Assembly (NCBI RefSeq): GCF_003627815.1
Contig: NZ_CP032698.1
Location: 4,340,001 to 4,404,000, forward strand
Origin: Streptomyces hundungensis
GTDB taxonomy: Bacteria; Actinomycetota; Actinomycetes; Streptomycetales; Streptomycetaceae
DNA length: 64,000 nucleotides
Direction of reading: 5' to 3'
Below, one piece after another: positions 9,810 to 23,501 of this stretch. Numbering within the stretch: the stretch's first letter is position 1; every line of letters starts with the position of its first letter. The translations under genes were made by a program, and so were the position numbers. The notes under the pieces were generated by a model. It did not search any database and was not told the DNA's origin. It saw nothing but the letters and a program-made list of their open reading frames with translations.

Positions 9810-10931
9810 ATGCACGTCACGCATCTCTCGCTGGCCGACTTCCGCTCGTACGCCCGGGTCGAGGTTCCGCTCGACCCGGGCGTCACCGCGTTCGTGGGTG
9901 CCAACGGGCAGGGCAAGACCAACCTCGTCGAGGCCGTGGGCTATCTCGCCTCGCTCGGCAGCCACCGGGTCTCCTCGGACGCGCCGCTTGTGCGCATGGG
10001 CGCCGAACGCGCCGTGATCCGCGCCGCCGTCACCCAGGGCGAGCGCTCCCAGCTGATCGAGCTCGAACTGAACCCGGGCCGCGCCAACCGGGCCCGGATC
10101 AACCGGTCCTCGCAGGTCAGGCCGCGCGACGTGCTGGGGATCGTACGGACCGTGCTGTTCGCGCCGGAGGATCTTGCGCTGGTCAAGGGCGACCCCGGCG
10201 AGCGGCGTCGTTTCCTCGACGAGCTGATCACCGCGCGCTCGCCCCGGATGGCGGCCGTACGCTCCGACTACGACCGCGTCCTCAAGCAGCGGAACACCCT
10301 GCTGAAGTCCGCCGCGATGGCCCGCCGGCACGGCGGCCGCGGCATGGACCTGTCCACGCTCGACGTGTGGGACCAGCACCTCGCCCAGGTCGGCGCCGAA
10401 CTGCTCGCCCAGCGCCTCGACCTGATCGCCGCCCTGCAACCGCTCGCGGACAAGGCGTATGAGCAACTCGCCCCGGGCGGCGGCCCGTTGGCGCTCGAAT
10501 ACAAGCCGTCGGCGCCCGGCGGCGGCCACACCCGCGAGGAGCTGTACGGCCAGCTCATCGCGGCCTTCGCGGACGTCCGCAAGCAGGAGATCGAGCGCGG
10601 CGTGACCCTGGCCGGGCCGCACCGCGACGACCTCCTGCTGCGCCTGGGCGAGCTGCCCGCCAAGGGATACGCGAGCCACGGCGAGTCCTGGTCGTACGCG
10701 CTGGCGCTGCGGCTCGCCTCGTACGACCTGCTGCGGGCCGAGGGCAATGAGCCGGTGCTCGTGCTCGACGACGTGTTCGCGGAGCTGGACGCCAAGCGGC
10801 GCGAGCGCCTGGCGGAACTGGTCGCCCCGGGCGAGCAGGTCCTGGTGACGGCCGCGGTGGACGACGACGTTCCGGGGATCCTCGCGGGCGTCAGGTACGA
10901 GGTCGCGGCGGGCGAGGTGGCGCGGGTATGA
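9810..10931 (+). CDS. recF: DNA replication and repair protein RecF
   Basis: RecF is an SMC-like ATPase that loads RecA at gapped DNA. The start is ATG at 9810 ([19 protein letters not shown]), with GGGGGAGG upstream. Walker [10 protein letters not shown] begins at residue 30; the ABC signature region is around [10 protein letters not shown], and Walker B is in [12 protein letters not shown] (about 310-321). The 373-aa length is normal. The stop overlaps the start of the DUF721 gene (ATGA), so the two are translationally coupled. Confidence 0.96.
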   Translation: MHVTHLSLADFRSYARVEVPLDPGVTAFVGANGQGKTNLVEAVGYLASLGSHRVSSDAPLVRMGAERAVIRAAVTQGERSQLIELELNPGRANRARINRSSQVRPRDVLGIVRTVLFAPEDLALVKGDPGERRRFLDELITARSPRMAAVRSDYDRVLKQRNTLLKSAAMARRHGGRGMDLSTLDVWDQHLAQVGAELLAQRLDLIAALQPLADKAYEQLAPGGGPLALEYKPSAPGGGHTREELYGQLIAAFADVRKQEIERGVTLAGPHRDDLLLRLGELPAKGYASHGESWSYALALRLASYDLLRAEGNEPVLVLDDVFAELDAKRRERLAELVAPGEQVLVTAAVDDDVPGILAGVRYEVAAGEVARV

Positions 10932-11470
10932 GCGAGGCTTCGGGGCCGGCCGAGCCGCCCAAGGTGCCGGAGGTCTCCGGCATCGACCTGGCGCGCGTCG
11001 CGCTGCACGCGGCGCGGGAGCAGGCCAAGGCGCGCGGTGAGGCGGCGCAGCAGCGCAAACAGGCGCGCAGGGGCGGCGGACTGCGTTCCGGCGCCCGGGC
11101 CGACGGGCGCGACCCGCTGCCGCTGGGCGCGGCGATCAACCGGCTGATCAGGGAGAGCGGCTGGGAGACGCCGACGGCGGTGGCCGGGGTGCTGGGCCGC
11201 TGGCCGGAGATCGTTGGCGAGGAGCTCGCCAAGCACACCGTGCCCGGCCCGTACGACAAGGAGGACCAGGTCCTCGTCGTGCGGTGCGACTCGACGTCCT
11301 GGGCGACCCAGCTGCGGCTGCTCGCGCCCCAGCTGGTGGCGCGCATCAACACCGACCTCGGCCACGGCACCGTCCGCCTGATCAAGGTGTACGGGCCGAG
11401 CGGGCCGCCGCAGCGCTACGGCAAGCTGCGCGCGCCGGGAAGCACCGGCCCCGGCGACACCTACGGCTGA
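10928..11470 (+). CDS. DUF721 family protein (DciA-like)
   Basis: A 180-aa protein with a basic, disordered N-terminal half ([20 protein letters not shown]) and a C-terminal DUF721 domain ([18 protein letters not shown]...[17 protein letters not shown]). DUF721 proteins next to recF are the actinobacterial counterparts of DciA, the ancestral loader of the replicative helicase DnaB. A helicase-loading role is family knowledge plus inference here. It is coupled to recF by a 4-nt overlap and followed by a terminator. Confidence 0.9.
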   Translation: MSEASGPAEPPKVPEVSGIDLARVALHAAREQAKARGEAAQQRKQARRGGGLRSGARADGRDPLPLGAAINRLIRESGWETPTAVAGVLGRWPEIVGEELAKHTVPGPYDKEDQVLVVRCDSTSWATQLRLLAPQLVARINTDLGHGTVRLIKVYGPSGPPQRYGKLRAPGSTGPGDTYG

Positions 11471-14066
<2,596 letters not shown>

Positions 14067-14110
14067 CTCGGTCTGTCGCTGACCGCTTCGAAAGGACTTG
14101 AGAACCAGCA

Positions 14111-16708
<2,598 letters not shown>

Positions 16709-16711
16709 AGC

Positions 16712-17347
16712 GTGAGTGGAGCCACGGGCGCCGGAGCGGCCGCTTCCGGAGCGAACGGTGCCCGTGGCCCTGCCGCGGACTCCCAGGGGGTAACGGTGAC
16801 GGAGACCCGGGGCCCACAGGGCCGCGCGGAGTATGAGAGCGGGACGCTGCCCGGCGAGCGCGACAAGTCCGCGCCCGGCGGCCAGCAGCCCTACCACCCG
16901 CCGCAGGCGTATCCGGCGCCCCAGCGTGGCGCCGACGGCGTACGCCGGCCGCGCACCGGGGCACGCACGACGCCCCGTACGCGCAAGGCGCGCCTGCGGG
17001 TGGCCAAGGCCGACCCGTGGTCGGTGATGAAGGTCAGCTTCCTGCTGTCCATCGCGCTCGGCATCTGCACGGTCATCGCGGCCGCCGTGCTGTGGATGGT
17101 CATGGACGCCATGGGCGTGTTCTCCACGGTCGGCGGCACGATCAGCGAGGCCACGGGCTCGAACGACTCCAACGGCTTCGACCTCCAGTCGTTCCTGTCG
17201 CTGCCGAGGGTGCTGCTCTTCACGTCGATCATCGCGGTGATCGACGTGGTGCTCGCCACGGCGCTGGCGACGCTCGGCGCGTTCATCTACAACCTCTCGG
17301 CCGGGTTCGTGGGCGGCATCGAGCTCACGCTCGCCGAGGACGAGTAG
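16712..17347 (+). CDS. DUF3566 domain membrane protein
   Basis: A 211-aa protein with a low-complexity, hydrophilic N-terminal ~95 residues, then a DUF3566 domain with two transmembrane helices (about 108-132, VSFLLSIALGICTVIAAAVLWMVM, and about 165-200). The gene directly after gyrA in actinobacteria usually encodes this family; the mycobacterial counterpart follows gyrA as well. Function is unknown. The GTG start is 3 bp after the gyrA stop, so it is likely translated from the same mRNA. Confidence 0.9.
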   Translation: MSGATGAGAAASGANGARGPAADSQGVTVTETRGPQGRAEYESGTLPGERDKSAPGGQQPYHPPQAYPAPQRGADGVRRPRTGARTTPRTRKARLRVAKADPWSVMKVSFLLSIALGICTVIAAAVLWMVMDAMGVFSTVGGTISEATGSNDSNGFDLQSFLSLPRVLLFTSIIAVIDVVLATALATLGAFIYNLSAGFVGGIELTLAEDE

Positions 17348-17377
17348 CCCCTGTTCACGGCCGCGCGGCTATCGATT

Positions 17378-17406
17378 TTGGGACTGGCCGTCCCGTGCGC
17401 TAATCT
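17378..17406 (+). promoter_or_regulatory. Promoter of tRNA-Ile
   Basis: TTGGGA (17378-17383), a 17-bp spacer and TAATCT (17401-17406) lie 38 bp before the tRNA. The same -10 hexamer, TAATCT, precedes tRNA-Leu at 38597-38602. Confidence 0.65.
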
Positions 17407-17444
17407 TCAGAGGTCGGCGCGCGGGACATCCCGCAAAGCGCGGC

Positions 17445-17518
17445 GGGGCTATAGCTCAGTTGGTTAGAGCGCATCCCTGATAAGGATGAGGCCACAGGTT
17501 CAAATCCTGTTAGCCCCA
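17445..17518 (+). tRNA. tRNA-Ile (GAT anticodon)
   Basis: 74-nt cloverleaf: acceptor GGGGCTA/TAGCCCC, anticodon stem CATCC/GGATG with loop CTGATAA (anticodon GAT), and T-loop GGTTCAAATCC. The discriminator is A; CCA is not encoded. A terminator follows. Confidence 0.96.
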
Positions 17519-17524
17519 CAGTGA

Positions 17525-17560
17525 CGAAGACCCCCGAGGCGAAAGCCCGGGGGGTCTTCG
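17525..17560 (+). terminator. Terminator after tRNA-Ile
   Basis: CGAAGACCCCC (17525-17535) pairs with GGGGGGTCTTCG (17549-17560), starting 7 nt after the tRNA. Confidence 0.88.
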
Positions 17561-17703
17561 GCGTTTCCGGGGGCGGAGGCGGGGGCTGGGCGGACTGGGG
17601 GCGGTCGGGGGCTGGGGCCTCGCCCCCTCGCCGGGGGCGGGGTGCAGCACGCCCACTCCCTCGCGCCGGGGCCGTATGACATCCACGCGCACACGCCACA
17701 CAT

Positions 17704-17772
17704 CCGTACGCCCCGCCTCCGTACGCCCCGCCTCCGTACGCCCCGCCTCCGTACGCCCCCCTCCGTACGCCC
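17704..17772. repeat. 15-bp tandem repeat
   Basis: Three exact head-to-tail copies of CCGTACGCCCCGCCT followed by two shortened copies (CCGTACGCCCCC, CCGTACGCCC). It lies in the 340-bp gap between the tRNA-Ile terminator and the end of the minus-strand gene at 17901. No gene is supported in the gap. Confidence 0.85.
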
Positions 17773-17844
17773 ACGTCGATACGCCACGCACCGCAGCGCC
17801 CTGTCGGCGGGTCTGGGCGGCTCGGGGCGGGTCGGGACACCGAA

Positions 17845-17876
17845 GAGCCCGGCAACTCGGGGGAGTTGCCGGGCTC
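17845..17876 (-). terminator. Terminator of the minus-strand secreted-protein gene
   Basis: Perfect inverted repeat GAGCCCGGCAACTC / GAGTTGCCGGGCTC, 25 bp beyond the stop codon at 17901. Confidence 0.8.
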
Positions 17877-17900
17877 GCAGCTCGGGCAGAGCGGGGTGCG

Positions 17901-18269
17901 TCAGGGGGAAGGGGTCTCGGTGGGGGCTTCGGCCGGGTCTTCCGCGGTGGCGTCGGTGCCCTTTGCCGGGTCGTCAGTCATGTCGCGTACGTCCGCGCGG
18001 TGGCGCGAGGAGGGCGAGGAGCCGTGGGCCTCCGCGCGGATGCGCTGCTTCATCGTGGGCGGCAGGGCCGAGGGGGCGGGCAGGGCCCAATGCACGCTCG
18101 GCGCAACGGAGGTGGCCGGTTCGCTGCGGTTGTACGTGGCGTCGTGCTGCGGTACGGAAGCCACCGGGGCGGCGGCCGTGGCCTGGCCGGCCAGGCCGAG
18201 CGATGCGAGGAGGGCGACGAGCGCGCCGATGAGTGCGGTCCACCAGGTCGTGATCTTGCTCGTAGCCAT
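17901..18269 (-). CDS. Small secreted protein, possibly DUF6344 family
   Basis: A 122-aa protein starting MATSKITTWWTALIGALVALLASLGLAG, a signal peptide or N-terminal anchor with an AXA site (ATAAAP). The rest is hydrophilic and ends in an acidic Pro/Thr/Glu tail (DPAEAPTETPSP). The start ATG at 18269 has GAGGAAG 5 nt upstream; longer starts upstream lack such a site. It resembles a conserved Streptomyces family that I believe is DUF6344; that name is a memory-based guess. Function unknown. Confidence 0.72.
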   Translation of the reverse strand: MATSKITTWWTALIGALVALLASLGLAGQATAAAPVASVPQHDATYNRSEPATSVAPSVHWALPAPSALPPTMKQRIRAEAHGSSPSSRHRADVRDMTDDPAKGTDATAEDPAEAPTETPSP

Positions 18270-18491
18270 GACTTCCTCGCTTCTTCCGTAAGCAGTACGT
18301 GCTGTGGGGTTGCCCGAATTGCGTTGTATCCGACTATGTGCGGGGGGTACCGGGGAGGCGAGGAGCGACGCACCGTATCGACGGATCTTCCGATGAACTA
18401 CACACGGATGGAGCATCACCGGTTGATATCGATCGGTGTGTATAGTCGGGCGGCAGAGGTCCCTTACGTCAAGGAAAGACGAGGTCGCGCG

Positions 18492-18626
18492 GTGAAGAAG
18501 CTTCTCCTGGTCGCACTGGCTGCCATCGGCGGGCTCCTCGTGTACCGCCAGATCCAGGCGGATCGCGCCGAGCAGGACCTGTGGACGGAGGCGACCGACT
18601 CCGTGCCCGCAGGTTCGGGTGTGTGA
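18492..18626 (+). CDS. DLW-39 family small protein
   Basis: A 44-aa protein from GTG 18492: MKKLLLVALAAIGGLLVYRQ is a single N-terminal membrane anchor, followed by the family signature EQDLWTEATDSV (DLW). These very small proteins are conserved across actinobacteria downstream of gyrA and tRNA-Ile. Function unknown. A strong hairpin follows at 18645. Confidence 0.9.
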   Translation: MKKLLLVALAAIGGLLVYRQIQADRAEQDLWTEATDSVPAGSGV

Positions 18627-18644
18627 GACCGAAAGACCCGGTTG

Positions 18645-18679
18645 CGAAGCCCCGGCCCCACTAGGTGGCCGGGGCTTCG
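18645..18679 (+). terminator. Terminator after the DLW-39 gene
   Basis: CGAAGCCCCGGCC (18645-18657) pairs with GGCCGGGGCTTCG (18667-18679), 18 bp after the stop. Confidence 0.85.
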
Positions 18680-18762
18680 TGCTGTCCCGGGGGTGCCCCG
18701 GGCACCGGTGAGTTCACGTGAGCGAATAGTTGACTTGCGAGGGCAAAGGCGGGTGGGGCGAC

Positions 18763-20070
18763 GTGCGGACCAGGTGGGGCAGGTCCGGGGCGGGGGCACG
18801 AAGGATCGGAGCGGCGGCGGCCGTGCTGGGCGCGCTGCTGGCGGCGCCGGGCACCGCGCACGCGGCCGGGCCGCCCTCCCCCTCCTACCGGTTTCCCGAC
18901 GGCGTACGGGATGTGGTCGGGGGCCAACGGGACAAGGACGGCCCGGTACTTGAGGCCAACGCCGCCTATAGGTCGAGCATCAAGCCCGGCGGCAAGCTCT
19001 ATTTTCAGCTGGTTCTGGACGGGAAGAACGACGCCTACGCATCGGCGGTCGCCCTGCCGGGACCGGCGGGCGCGAAGCTCGCCTACAGCGACTCCATCAA
19101 GGTGTCGATCCAGGACGCGGGCGGCGAGGACTGCGATTCCCAGCGGCGTTCGATCGGCTCGGCGCAGTATCCCCACCCCTTCGCCGCCTCGGCCTACCGC
19201 GCCCTGCGCAAGGGCCTGTCGTCCTGTCAGGAGCCCGGCACCTACTACATGGTGATTGAGCGTCAGAGCGATCCCTCCTCGACCCGCTCCGACTGGGGGC
19301 TCGACCTGCGCTACACGACCGAGCCCACCCGCAGTGACGCAGGGCCCGGCACGGCGCCCTCATCCCGGCCCACCGCGTCGCCCGCCCCGCCCCCCGGAAG
19401 CCCGCGCCAGGTCCATGGCGGGACCGGTTTCCACGACGCGGCCGAGCTGTCCGAAGGGCAGTGGAGGGACTCCATCCGGCCGGGCGAGACCCTCTTCTTC
19501 CGGGTACCGCTCGACTGGGGCCAGCACTTCTCCGCCGGAGGAGGTTTGGCAGGCATGGCCGCGCCCAAGGACGGCTATGTGGGCACCGCCCTCTCGCTCC
19601 AGCTCTACAACCCCGCCTGGGGACCGGTCACCGGGGCGTCGGCTCCGTACGACGGGCGGCGCAAGGAGACCGTGCTCGACCCGCTCGCGCCGGTCGCGTA
19701 CGAGAACCGTTTCTCCCCCTCGGACGACACCTCGGCGATGCGGGTCGACGGCCCCTACTACCTGGCGGTGTCGCTCAGCCCCGAGGTCGGGCAGACCTTC
19801 GGGGCCACGCCGTACGACCTGACGCTCTGGCTGACCGTACGGGGAGAGGCGAAGGCCGGCCCCTCGTATGCCGGGCGCGCACCCGACTTCGGCTCCGGCG
19901 GCCCTTCAGCCGGCGACGGCTCGATGAAACTTCTCGCCGCCCTCGGAATCGGCACGGGAACGGTGCTGGTGTCCGGGCTCGGCGTGTGGAGGCTGCTGGC
20001 CCGCAGGCGGGCGGCCATGCCTGACCCGGGCCCGGGCCACCACGGTTTCGGGCCGCCAGGGACCCGGTAG
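18763..20070 (+). CDS. Membrane-anchored surface protein with two repeated domains
   Basis: A 435-aa protein of unrecognised function. The N-terminal signal peptide (about 14-36) ends TAHAAG. The C-terminus has a transmembrane helix (LLAALGIGTGTVLVSGLGVW, about 391-415) followed by LLARRR, so the body is predicted to be extracellular with a short cytoplasmic tail. Two halves look duplicated: SIKPGGKLYFQLVLD / SIRPGETLFFRVPLD and GTYYMVIE / GPYYLAVS, joined by a Pro/Ser-rich linker. GTG 18763 was chosen because GGTGGGG precedes it and it leaves a clean signal peptide. It converges on a Ser/Thr kinase gene with 7 bp between them. Confidence 0.8.
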   Translation: MRTRWGRSGAGARRIGAAAAVLGALLAAPGTAHAAGPPSPSYRFPDGVRDVVGGQRDKDGPVLEANAAYRSSIKPGGKLYFQLVLDGKNDAYASAVALPGPAGAKLAYSDSIKVSIQDAGGEDCDSQRRSIGSAQYPHPFAASAYRALRKGLSSCQEPGTYYMVIERQSDPSSTRSDWGLDLRYTTEPTRSDAGPGTAPSSRPTASPAPPPGSPRQVHGGTGFHDAAELSEGQWRDSIRPGETLFFRVPLDWGQHFSAGGGLAGMAAPKDGYVGTALSLQLYNPAWGPVTGASAPYDGRRKETVLDPLAPVAYENRFSPSDDTSAMRVDGPYYLAVSLSPEVGQTFGATPYDLTLWLTVRGEAKAGPSYAGRAPDFGSGGPSAGDGSMKLLAALGIGTGTVLVSGLGVWRLLARRRAAMPDPGPGHHGFGPPGTR

Positions 20071-20077
20071 CCGGGGC

Positions 20078-21508
20078 TCAGATCTGGGTCAGCGCCCAGA
20101 TGCCCACGGCGAAACACACCAGCGCGAGCAGGAGCACCGGGACGGCGACCTTGGCGGTCGGCCCGGTCCGGGGGCGTGGTTGTGGTGGCAGGGGTTGCGG
20201 CGGCTGAGGTTGTGGCCCAGCGGATGACCCGAAAGAGGAGCCCTGAAAGGGAACTTGGGGCGCCTCGGCCGCATAGGGGTACGGCGTGGTGTAGGGGGTC
20301 GTCGCCGGGGTCGGAGGCGTAGGCGTCCCGTCGTAGTGCTGCGGCGCATGGGCGGCGGCTGGGGCGGCCGGCGGCGGGGCCTGGGTCGAAGGGGTAGGCG
20401 GTTGCCGCGGGGCGGGCGGGAAGGTTCCGGTGCCGAAGCTGTGAGGGGCCGGGGCCGGGGACGGTGCCGGTGCTGCGTGGCCCTGGGTGCCCTGGCCGGG
20501 CGCCCCGGAGTCATACGCCCCAGAGCCACCCTCCCGGGAGACAAGGCCCCCCGAGCCAGACGTCGCAGCGTCATACCCCACCCCCTCCCTCCTTACGGAG
20601 GCCGATGCCTCCGCGAGGCGGGACGGCTGGGCGGGACCTTCGGCGGTGCAGCCGGGGGGTAGGGGGCCGATCTGGTCGAAGACTTCGACGGGCTCCTCGT
20701 CGGGGTCGGGGTCGGGCAGCAGCTCCACCGCCGAGGCCAGCGCCTTGCGCGCCCCCGTCGCGGTGCGGAACCGGTTCTGCGGGTTCGGCTGGAGGAGCCC
20801 TGCCAGGACCTGCCAGAGGGGCTCGGGGATGCCCTGAGGGGCGCCGGGGGTGCCGTGGGCGGCGAAGTACTCGACGAGGGCCCGCGCGTCCGGCTTGCTT
20901 CCCTCCAGGAGGTACAGCGCGACCAGGCCGACGGCGAACAGATCGGCGGGGAAGTCCGGTTCGGCGCCCATCATCTGCTCCGGCGCGAAGTAACCCGGCG
21001 TCCCCACCACGTAGTTGGTCTCGGTGAGCCGCGGCTCGTCCTTGCGCAGGGAGATGCCGAAGTCGGAGAGCCGCAGATGGGGGCGGCCGCTGCCGGTGGC
21101 CTCCAGCAGGATGTTGGCCGGTTTGATGTCGCGGTGCACGACGCCCTCGGCGTGGACGGCGGCGAGGCCGGCCAGGAGCTGGTCGAGCAGGATGCACACG
21201 AACCGGGGCGGCAACGGCCCGTAGTCGCCGATCAGATGGGCCAGCGAGCCGCCGCTCACCAGGTCCATGGTGAACAGGACCTTGTTGTCGTCGGCGGCCC
21301 AGCTGGCCGGCGCCAGCACATGGGGATGGTCGATCCTGAGGGCCTGCTCGCGGACGAACCGCAACAGGGTGTGCGCGTCGCTCTGCTGAAGCACCTTCGC
21401 CGCCACGTAGCGGCGTCTGCGCCGGTCCCAGGCGCGCCAGACGGCTCCGGCCCCGCCCCGTCCGACCGGGTCGATCAGCTCGTACCGACCGGCGAAGACC
21501 TCGCCCAC
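20078..21508 (-). CDS. Ser/Thr protein kinase (PknB-like, without PASTA domains)
   Basis: Hanks-type kinase: glycine loop GRGGAGAVW (17-25), the VAIK-type lysine in VAAKVL (about 39), catalytic loop HRDIKPANI (about 126-134), DFG (about 151-153), and GTPGYFAPEQ in the P+1 region. All catalytic residues are present. The region from about 285 to 445 is Pro/Ala/Thr-rich and low-complexity. A final helix VPVLLLALVCFAVGIWAL ends the protein with almost nothing outside, so no sensor domain is visible. Its target is unknown; the convergent surface protein is only a neighbour. Confidence 0.92.
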   Translation of the reverse strand: MGEVFAGRYELIDPVGRGGAGAVWRAWDRRRRRYVAAKVLQQSDAHTLLRFVREQALRIDHPHVLAPASWAADDNKVLFTMDLVSGGSLAHLIGDYGPLPPRFVCILLDQLLAGLAAVHAEGVVHRDIKPANILLEATGSGRPHLRLSDFGISLRKDEPRLTETNYVVGTPGYFAPEQMMGAEPDFPADLFAVGLVALYLLEGSKPDARALVEYFAAHGTPGAPQGIPEPLWQVLAGLLQPNPQNRFRTATGARKALASAVELLPDPDPDEEPVEVFDQIGPLPPGCTAEGPAQPSRLAEASASVRREGVGYDAATSGSGGLVSREGGSGAYDSGAPGQGTQGHAAPAPSPAPAPHSFGTGTFPPAPRQPPTPSTQAPPPAAPAAAHAPQHYDGTPTPPTPATTPYTTPYPYAAEAPQVPFQGSSFGSSAGPQPQPPQPLPPQPRPRTGPTAKVAVPVLLLALVCFAVGIWALTQI

Positions 21509-21539
21509 CCGACGCCCCCCAGGATCGATCGGACCGTTG

Positions 21540-22088
21540 TCAGCTCTGGTGCGCCTCGTAGTGCGAGACCGCCTCCGCGGTGCGCCCGGCGCCGTACACC
21601 CGGAGGAACTCTGCCAGTTCGGGGTGGGCGGGGGCGAGGGTGTCGGCCGCGTCGATGATGTCGCCCGCGGCCGCGACGGAACGCAGCAGCGACTGGATCT
21701 CGCGCACGACGCGGCGCACGGTCGGGGCGCCGGAACTGGACGTGGTCTGGCCGGTGTTGGTCAGCACCGAGCCTCCTTGCGACTTCTTGATCTCTTCCAT
21801 CCGGTCGGTGGCCTCCACGGCACTCACGCTGCCGTCGGCGACCTGTCCGGCCAGGTCCTGGAGGGCCTGGACGCGCTGCACCACGGCCGGATTGCCGATC
21901 TTGGCGCGCTGTCCGCTCATCAGCTGCGACAGCATGGGCGCCGAGAGCCCGAGAACAGCGGCGAGCCGGGCCTGGTTGAGCCCGAGGTCGTCTATCAGTC
22001 GGCGGAAGAGCGCCCCCAGCGGCTCCCCGTACCAGCTTCGCTGAAGCTCCCTGGCTCTGGCGGTCGCTTCCTGCTGTGCTGCGTCCAT
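21540..22088 (-). CDS. Helix-turn-helix DNA-binding protein
   Basis: A 182-aa regulator whose HTH lies at about residues 30-60 (LNQARLAAVLGLSAPMLSQLMSGQRAK), a Xre-like fold. A helical, acidic C-terminal half (LLRSVAAAGDIIDAADTL) may dimerise. The ATG at 22088 was chosen because GGGGAGA sits 7 nt upstream; an upstream ATG at 22103 is less likely. It is 31 bp upstream of the kinase gene on the same strand, so the two may form an operon. The conserved Streptomyces position suggests a core regulator; its target is unknown. Confidence 0.85.
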   Translation of the reverse strand: MDAAQQEATARARELQRSWYGEPLGALFRRLIDDLGLNQARLAAVLGLSAPMLSQLMSGQRAKIGNPAVVQRVQALQDLAGQVADGSVSAVEATDRMEEIKKSQGGSVLTNTGQTTSSSGAPTVRRVVREIQSLLRSVAAAGDIIDAADTLAPAHPELAEFLRVYGAGRTAEAVSHYEAHQS

Positions 22089-22240
22089 TGCGCGTCTCCC
22101 CATCGCTTCCCCAGTGAGGCCGCTTCACGGGTGCGAACCTCGACGAGCATCTTACGGAGAGTGGTCGTTCACCGGGAGTCCCAATCCTTTTGCGAGATCC
22201 CCGGTTTCACCCGGTACTCTGGTCCCGCACCACCTCACCC

Positions 22241-22313
22241 GGGGCCTTAGCTCAGTTGGTAGAGCGCTGCCTTTGCAAGGCAGATGTCAGGAGTTCGAAT
22301 CTCCTAGGCTCCA
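22241..22313 (+). tRNA. tRNA-Ala (TGC anticodon)
   Basis: 73-nt cloverleaf: acceptor GGGGCCT/AGGCTCC, anticodon stem CTGCC/GGCAG with loop TTTGCAA (anticodon TGC), T-loop AGTTCGAATCT. Discriminator A; CCA is not encoded. Confidence 0.96.
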
Positions 22314-22320
22314 CATCATG

Positions 22321-22362
22321 AGAGGCCCCCTGACCTGCGGAAACGCGGGTCAGGGGGCCTCT
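22321..22362 (+). terminator. Terminator after tRNA-Ala
   Basis: AGAGGCCCCCTGACC pairs with GGTCAGGGGGCCTCT, followed by TTTCTGTT, a relatively good T-tract for this genome. Confidence 0.9.
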
Positions 22363-22416
22363 TTCTGTTGCCTCGCGGGAGCTCATGGCGAGCCGGGGCT
22401 CACTCGGGGCGAGAAC

Positions 22417-22460
22417 GCCGGACGCCCGGCGGCCCCTCGAAGGGCCGCCGGGCGTCCGGC
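22417..22460 (-). terminator. Terminator of the DUF5324 gene
   Basis: GCCGGACGCCCGGCGGCCC (22417-22435) pairs perfectly with GGGCCGCCGGGCGTCCGGC (22442-22460), 14 bp past the stop at 22475. Confidence 0.85.
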
Positions 22461-22474
22461 GCGTTCGGTACCGC

Positions 22475-23185
22475 TCAGTGCCGCTCGTCGCCGTCCGTGG
22501 CGTCGGCCTCCGCCTCGGCCTGCTTGGCCTCCACCTCGGGGTCGAGGGCGTCGGCGTTCGTACCGTCCACGGAGGTGAGCGGCGGGCGGTCGGCGACCTC
22601 GGTCGGCTCCGGGGGCTCGACCAGCCAGTCCGGGTTGGCCTGCTTGTCCCACCAGCGCCACGCGGCGAACGCGCCGCCCGCGAGGACGCCGAAGACCAGG
22701 AAGCCCTTGGCGGCGCGGGCCGTCCTGGCCCGACGCCGGTGCTTGCGCGCCAGCTTCTCGATCTCCTTGGTCGTCACCTGCCCGCGCAGTGCGGCCAGCG
22801 CAGCCGCGGAGCGGGCCATGGCCTCCTCGCGCAGCGGCCCGGCGGCGGCGACCGCCTGTTCCACCCGGGGCGCCGCGTAGTCGGCGGCCTGGCGGGCGGC
22901 GCGGCGGGAGCGCTCCGCCGCCTGGTGGGCGACCTCGTCCACCTTCGACGGGACGCGGGGTGCCACGTGGGCGTCGTACTGGTTCCGTGCCTGGTGGCGG
23001 GCCTGTGCCGCGGCCTTCGTCACCTTCGGCCCGACCCGTACGCGCGCTTCCTTGGCGTAGTGCTGTGCGTACTGTGCGGCCTGCTGCTTGGCCGAGTCGG
23101 CGTAGGGCGCCACCACTTCCGCGGCGTGCAGCACGCTCTCCTTCGCCGTTCCGGTTGCGGCGCGCACGCTCTCCATGCGGGTCAC
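22475..23185 (-). CDS. DUF5324 family protein
   Basis: A 236-aa protein. Residues 1-150 are an Ala/Gln/Arg-rich helical stretch (AKQQAAQYAQHYAKEARVRV) likely to form amphipathic or coiled-coil helices. A single transmembrane segment (GFLVFGVLAGGAFAAWRWW) lies near 165-185, and an acidic tail ends DATDGDERH. The GTG at 23185 has AAGGAGGAGG upstream, which fixes the start. I recognise the pattern as the Streptomyces-specific DUF5324 family of unknown function. It is divergent from the cyclophilin gene. Confidence 0.82.
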   Translation of the reverse strand: MTRMESVRAATGTAKESVLHAAEVVAPYADSAKQQAAQYAQHYAKEARVRVGPKVTKAAAQARHQARNQYDAHVAPRVPSKVDEVAHQAAERSRRAARQAADYAAPRVEQAVAAAGPLREEAMARSAAALAALRGQVTTKEIEKLARKHRRRARTARAAKGFLVFGVLAGGAFAAWRWWDKQANPDWLVEPPEPTEVADRPPLTSVDGTNADALDPEVEAKQAEAEADATDGDERH

Positions 23186-23501
23186 GTGATCCTCCTCCTT
23201 GGTGGCGGTTCGGTATGTCGCCTTTCCACCCAGCTCGAAATCATGCCTGTCCTGCGGGTACCCGGCATGTGCGGAAAGGCATCCGGGTGGGCGTCGCGTG
23301 TTGGAAAGATTTGGGGGGCGGGGTGTGGAGCGCGGTACTGAAGGGGAGTTCGTGCACGACAATGCCACGGTTGGGGGCGGTACGGCACTGTTCGGCGGGT
23401 ATCTGTCGCAAGCCGGGCGGTTTTCCACCCGTCGGCGGTGTCCGTGCGAGGATCGTGGGACGTCAGAGCAGACCTTTGCAGAGCTTTAAGGAAGGCAGAT
23501 C
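23186..23501. promoter_or_regulatory. Divergent DUF5324-ppiA intergenic region
   Basis: 316 bp without a supported gene. It ends with the cyclophilin ribosome binding site AAGGAAGG at 23489-23496. I see no convincing promoter hexamers or operators. Confidence 0.5.

Noticed and set aside
17704-17772. 15-bp repeats as a possible CRISPR array.
   Set aside because: The copies are directly adjacent with no spacers, and no cas genes are present.
18421-18446. TTGATA and TATAGT as a promoter for the DLW-39 gene.
   Set aside because: The spacing is only 12 bp, too short for a standard sigma-70 type promoter.
18763-20070. Surface protein as a sortase substrate.
   Set aside because: The C-terminus has a membrane helix and RRR but no LAXTG or LPXTG motif before it, and a further hydrophilic tail follows.
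20078-21508. Calling this kinase PknB.
   Set aside because: It lacks PASTA repeats and a real outer domain; the true pknB is at 30146-32161.
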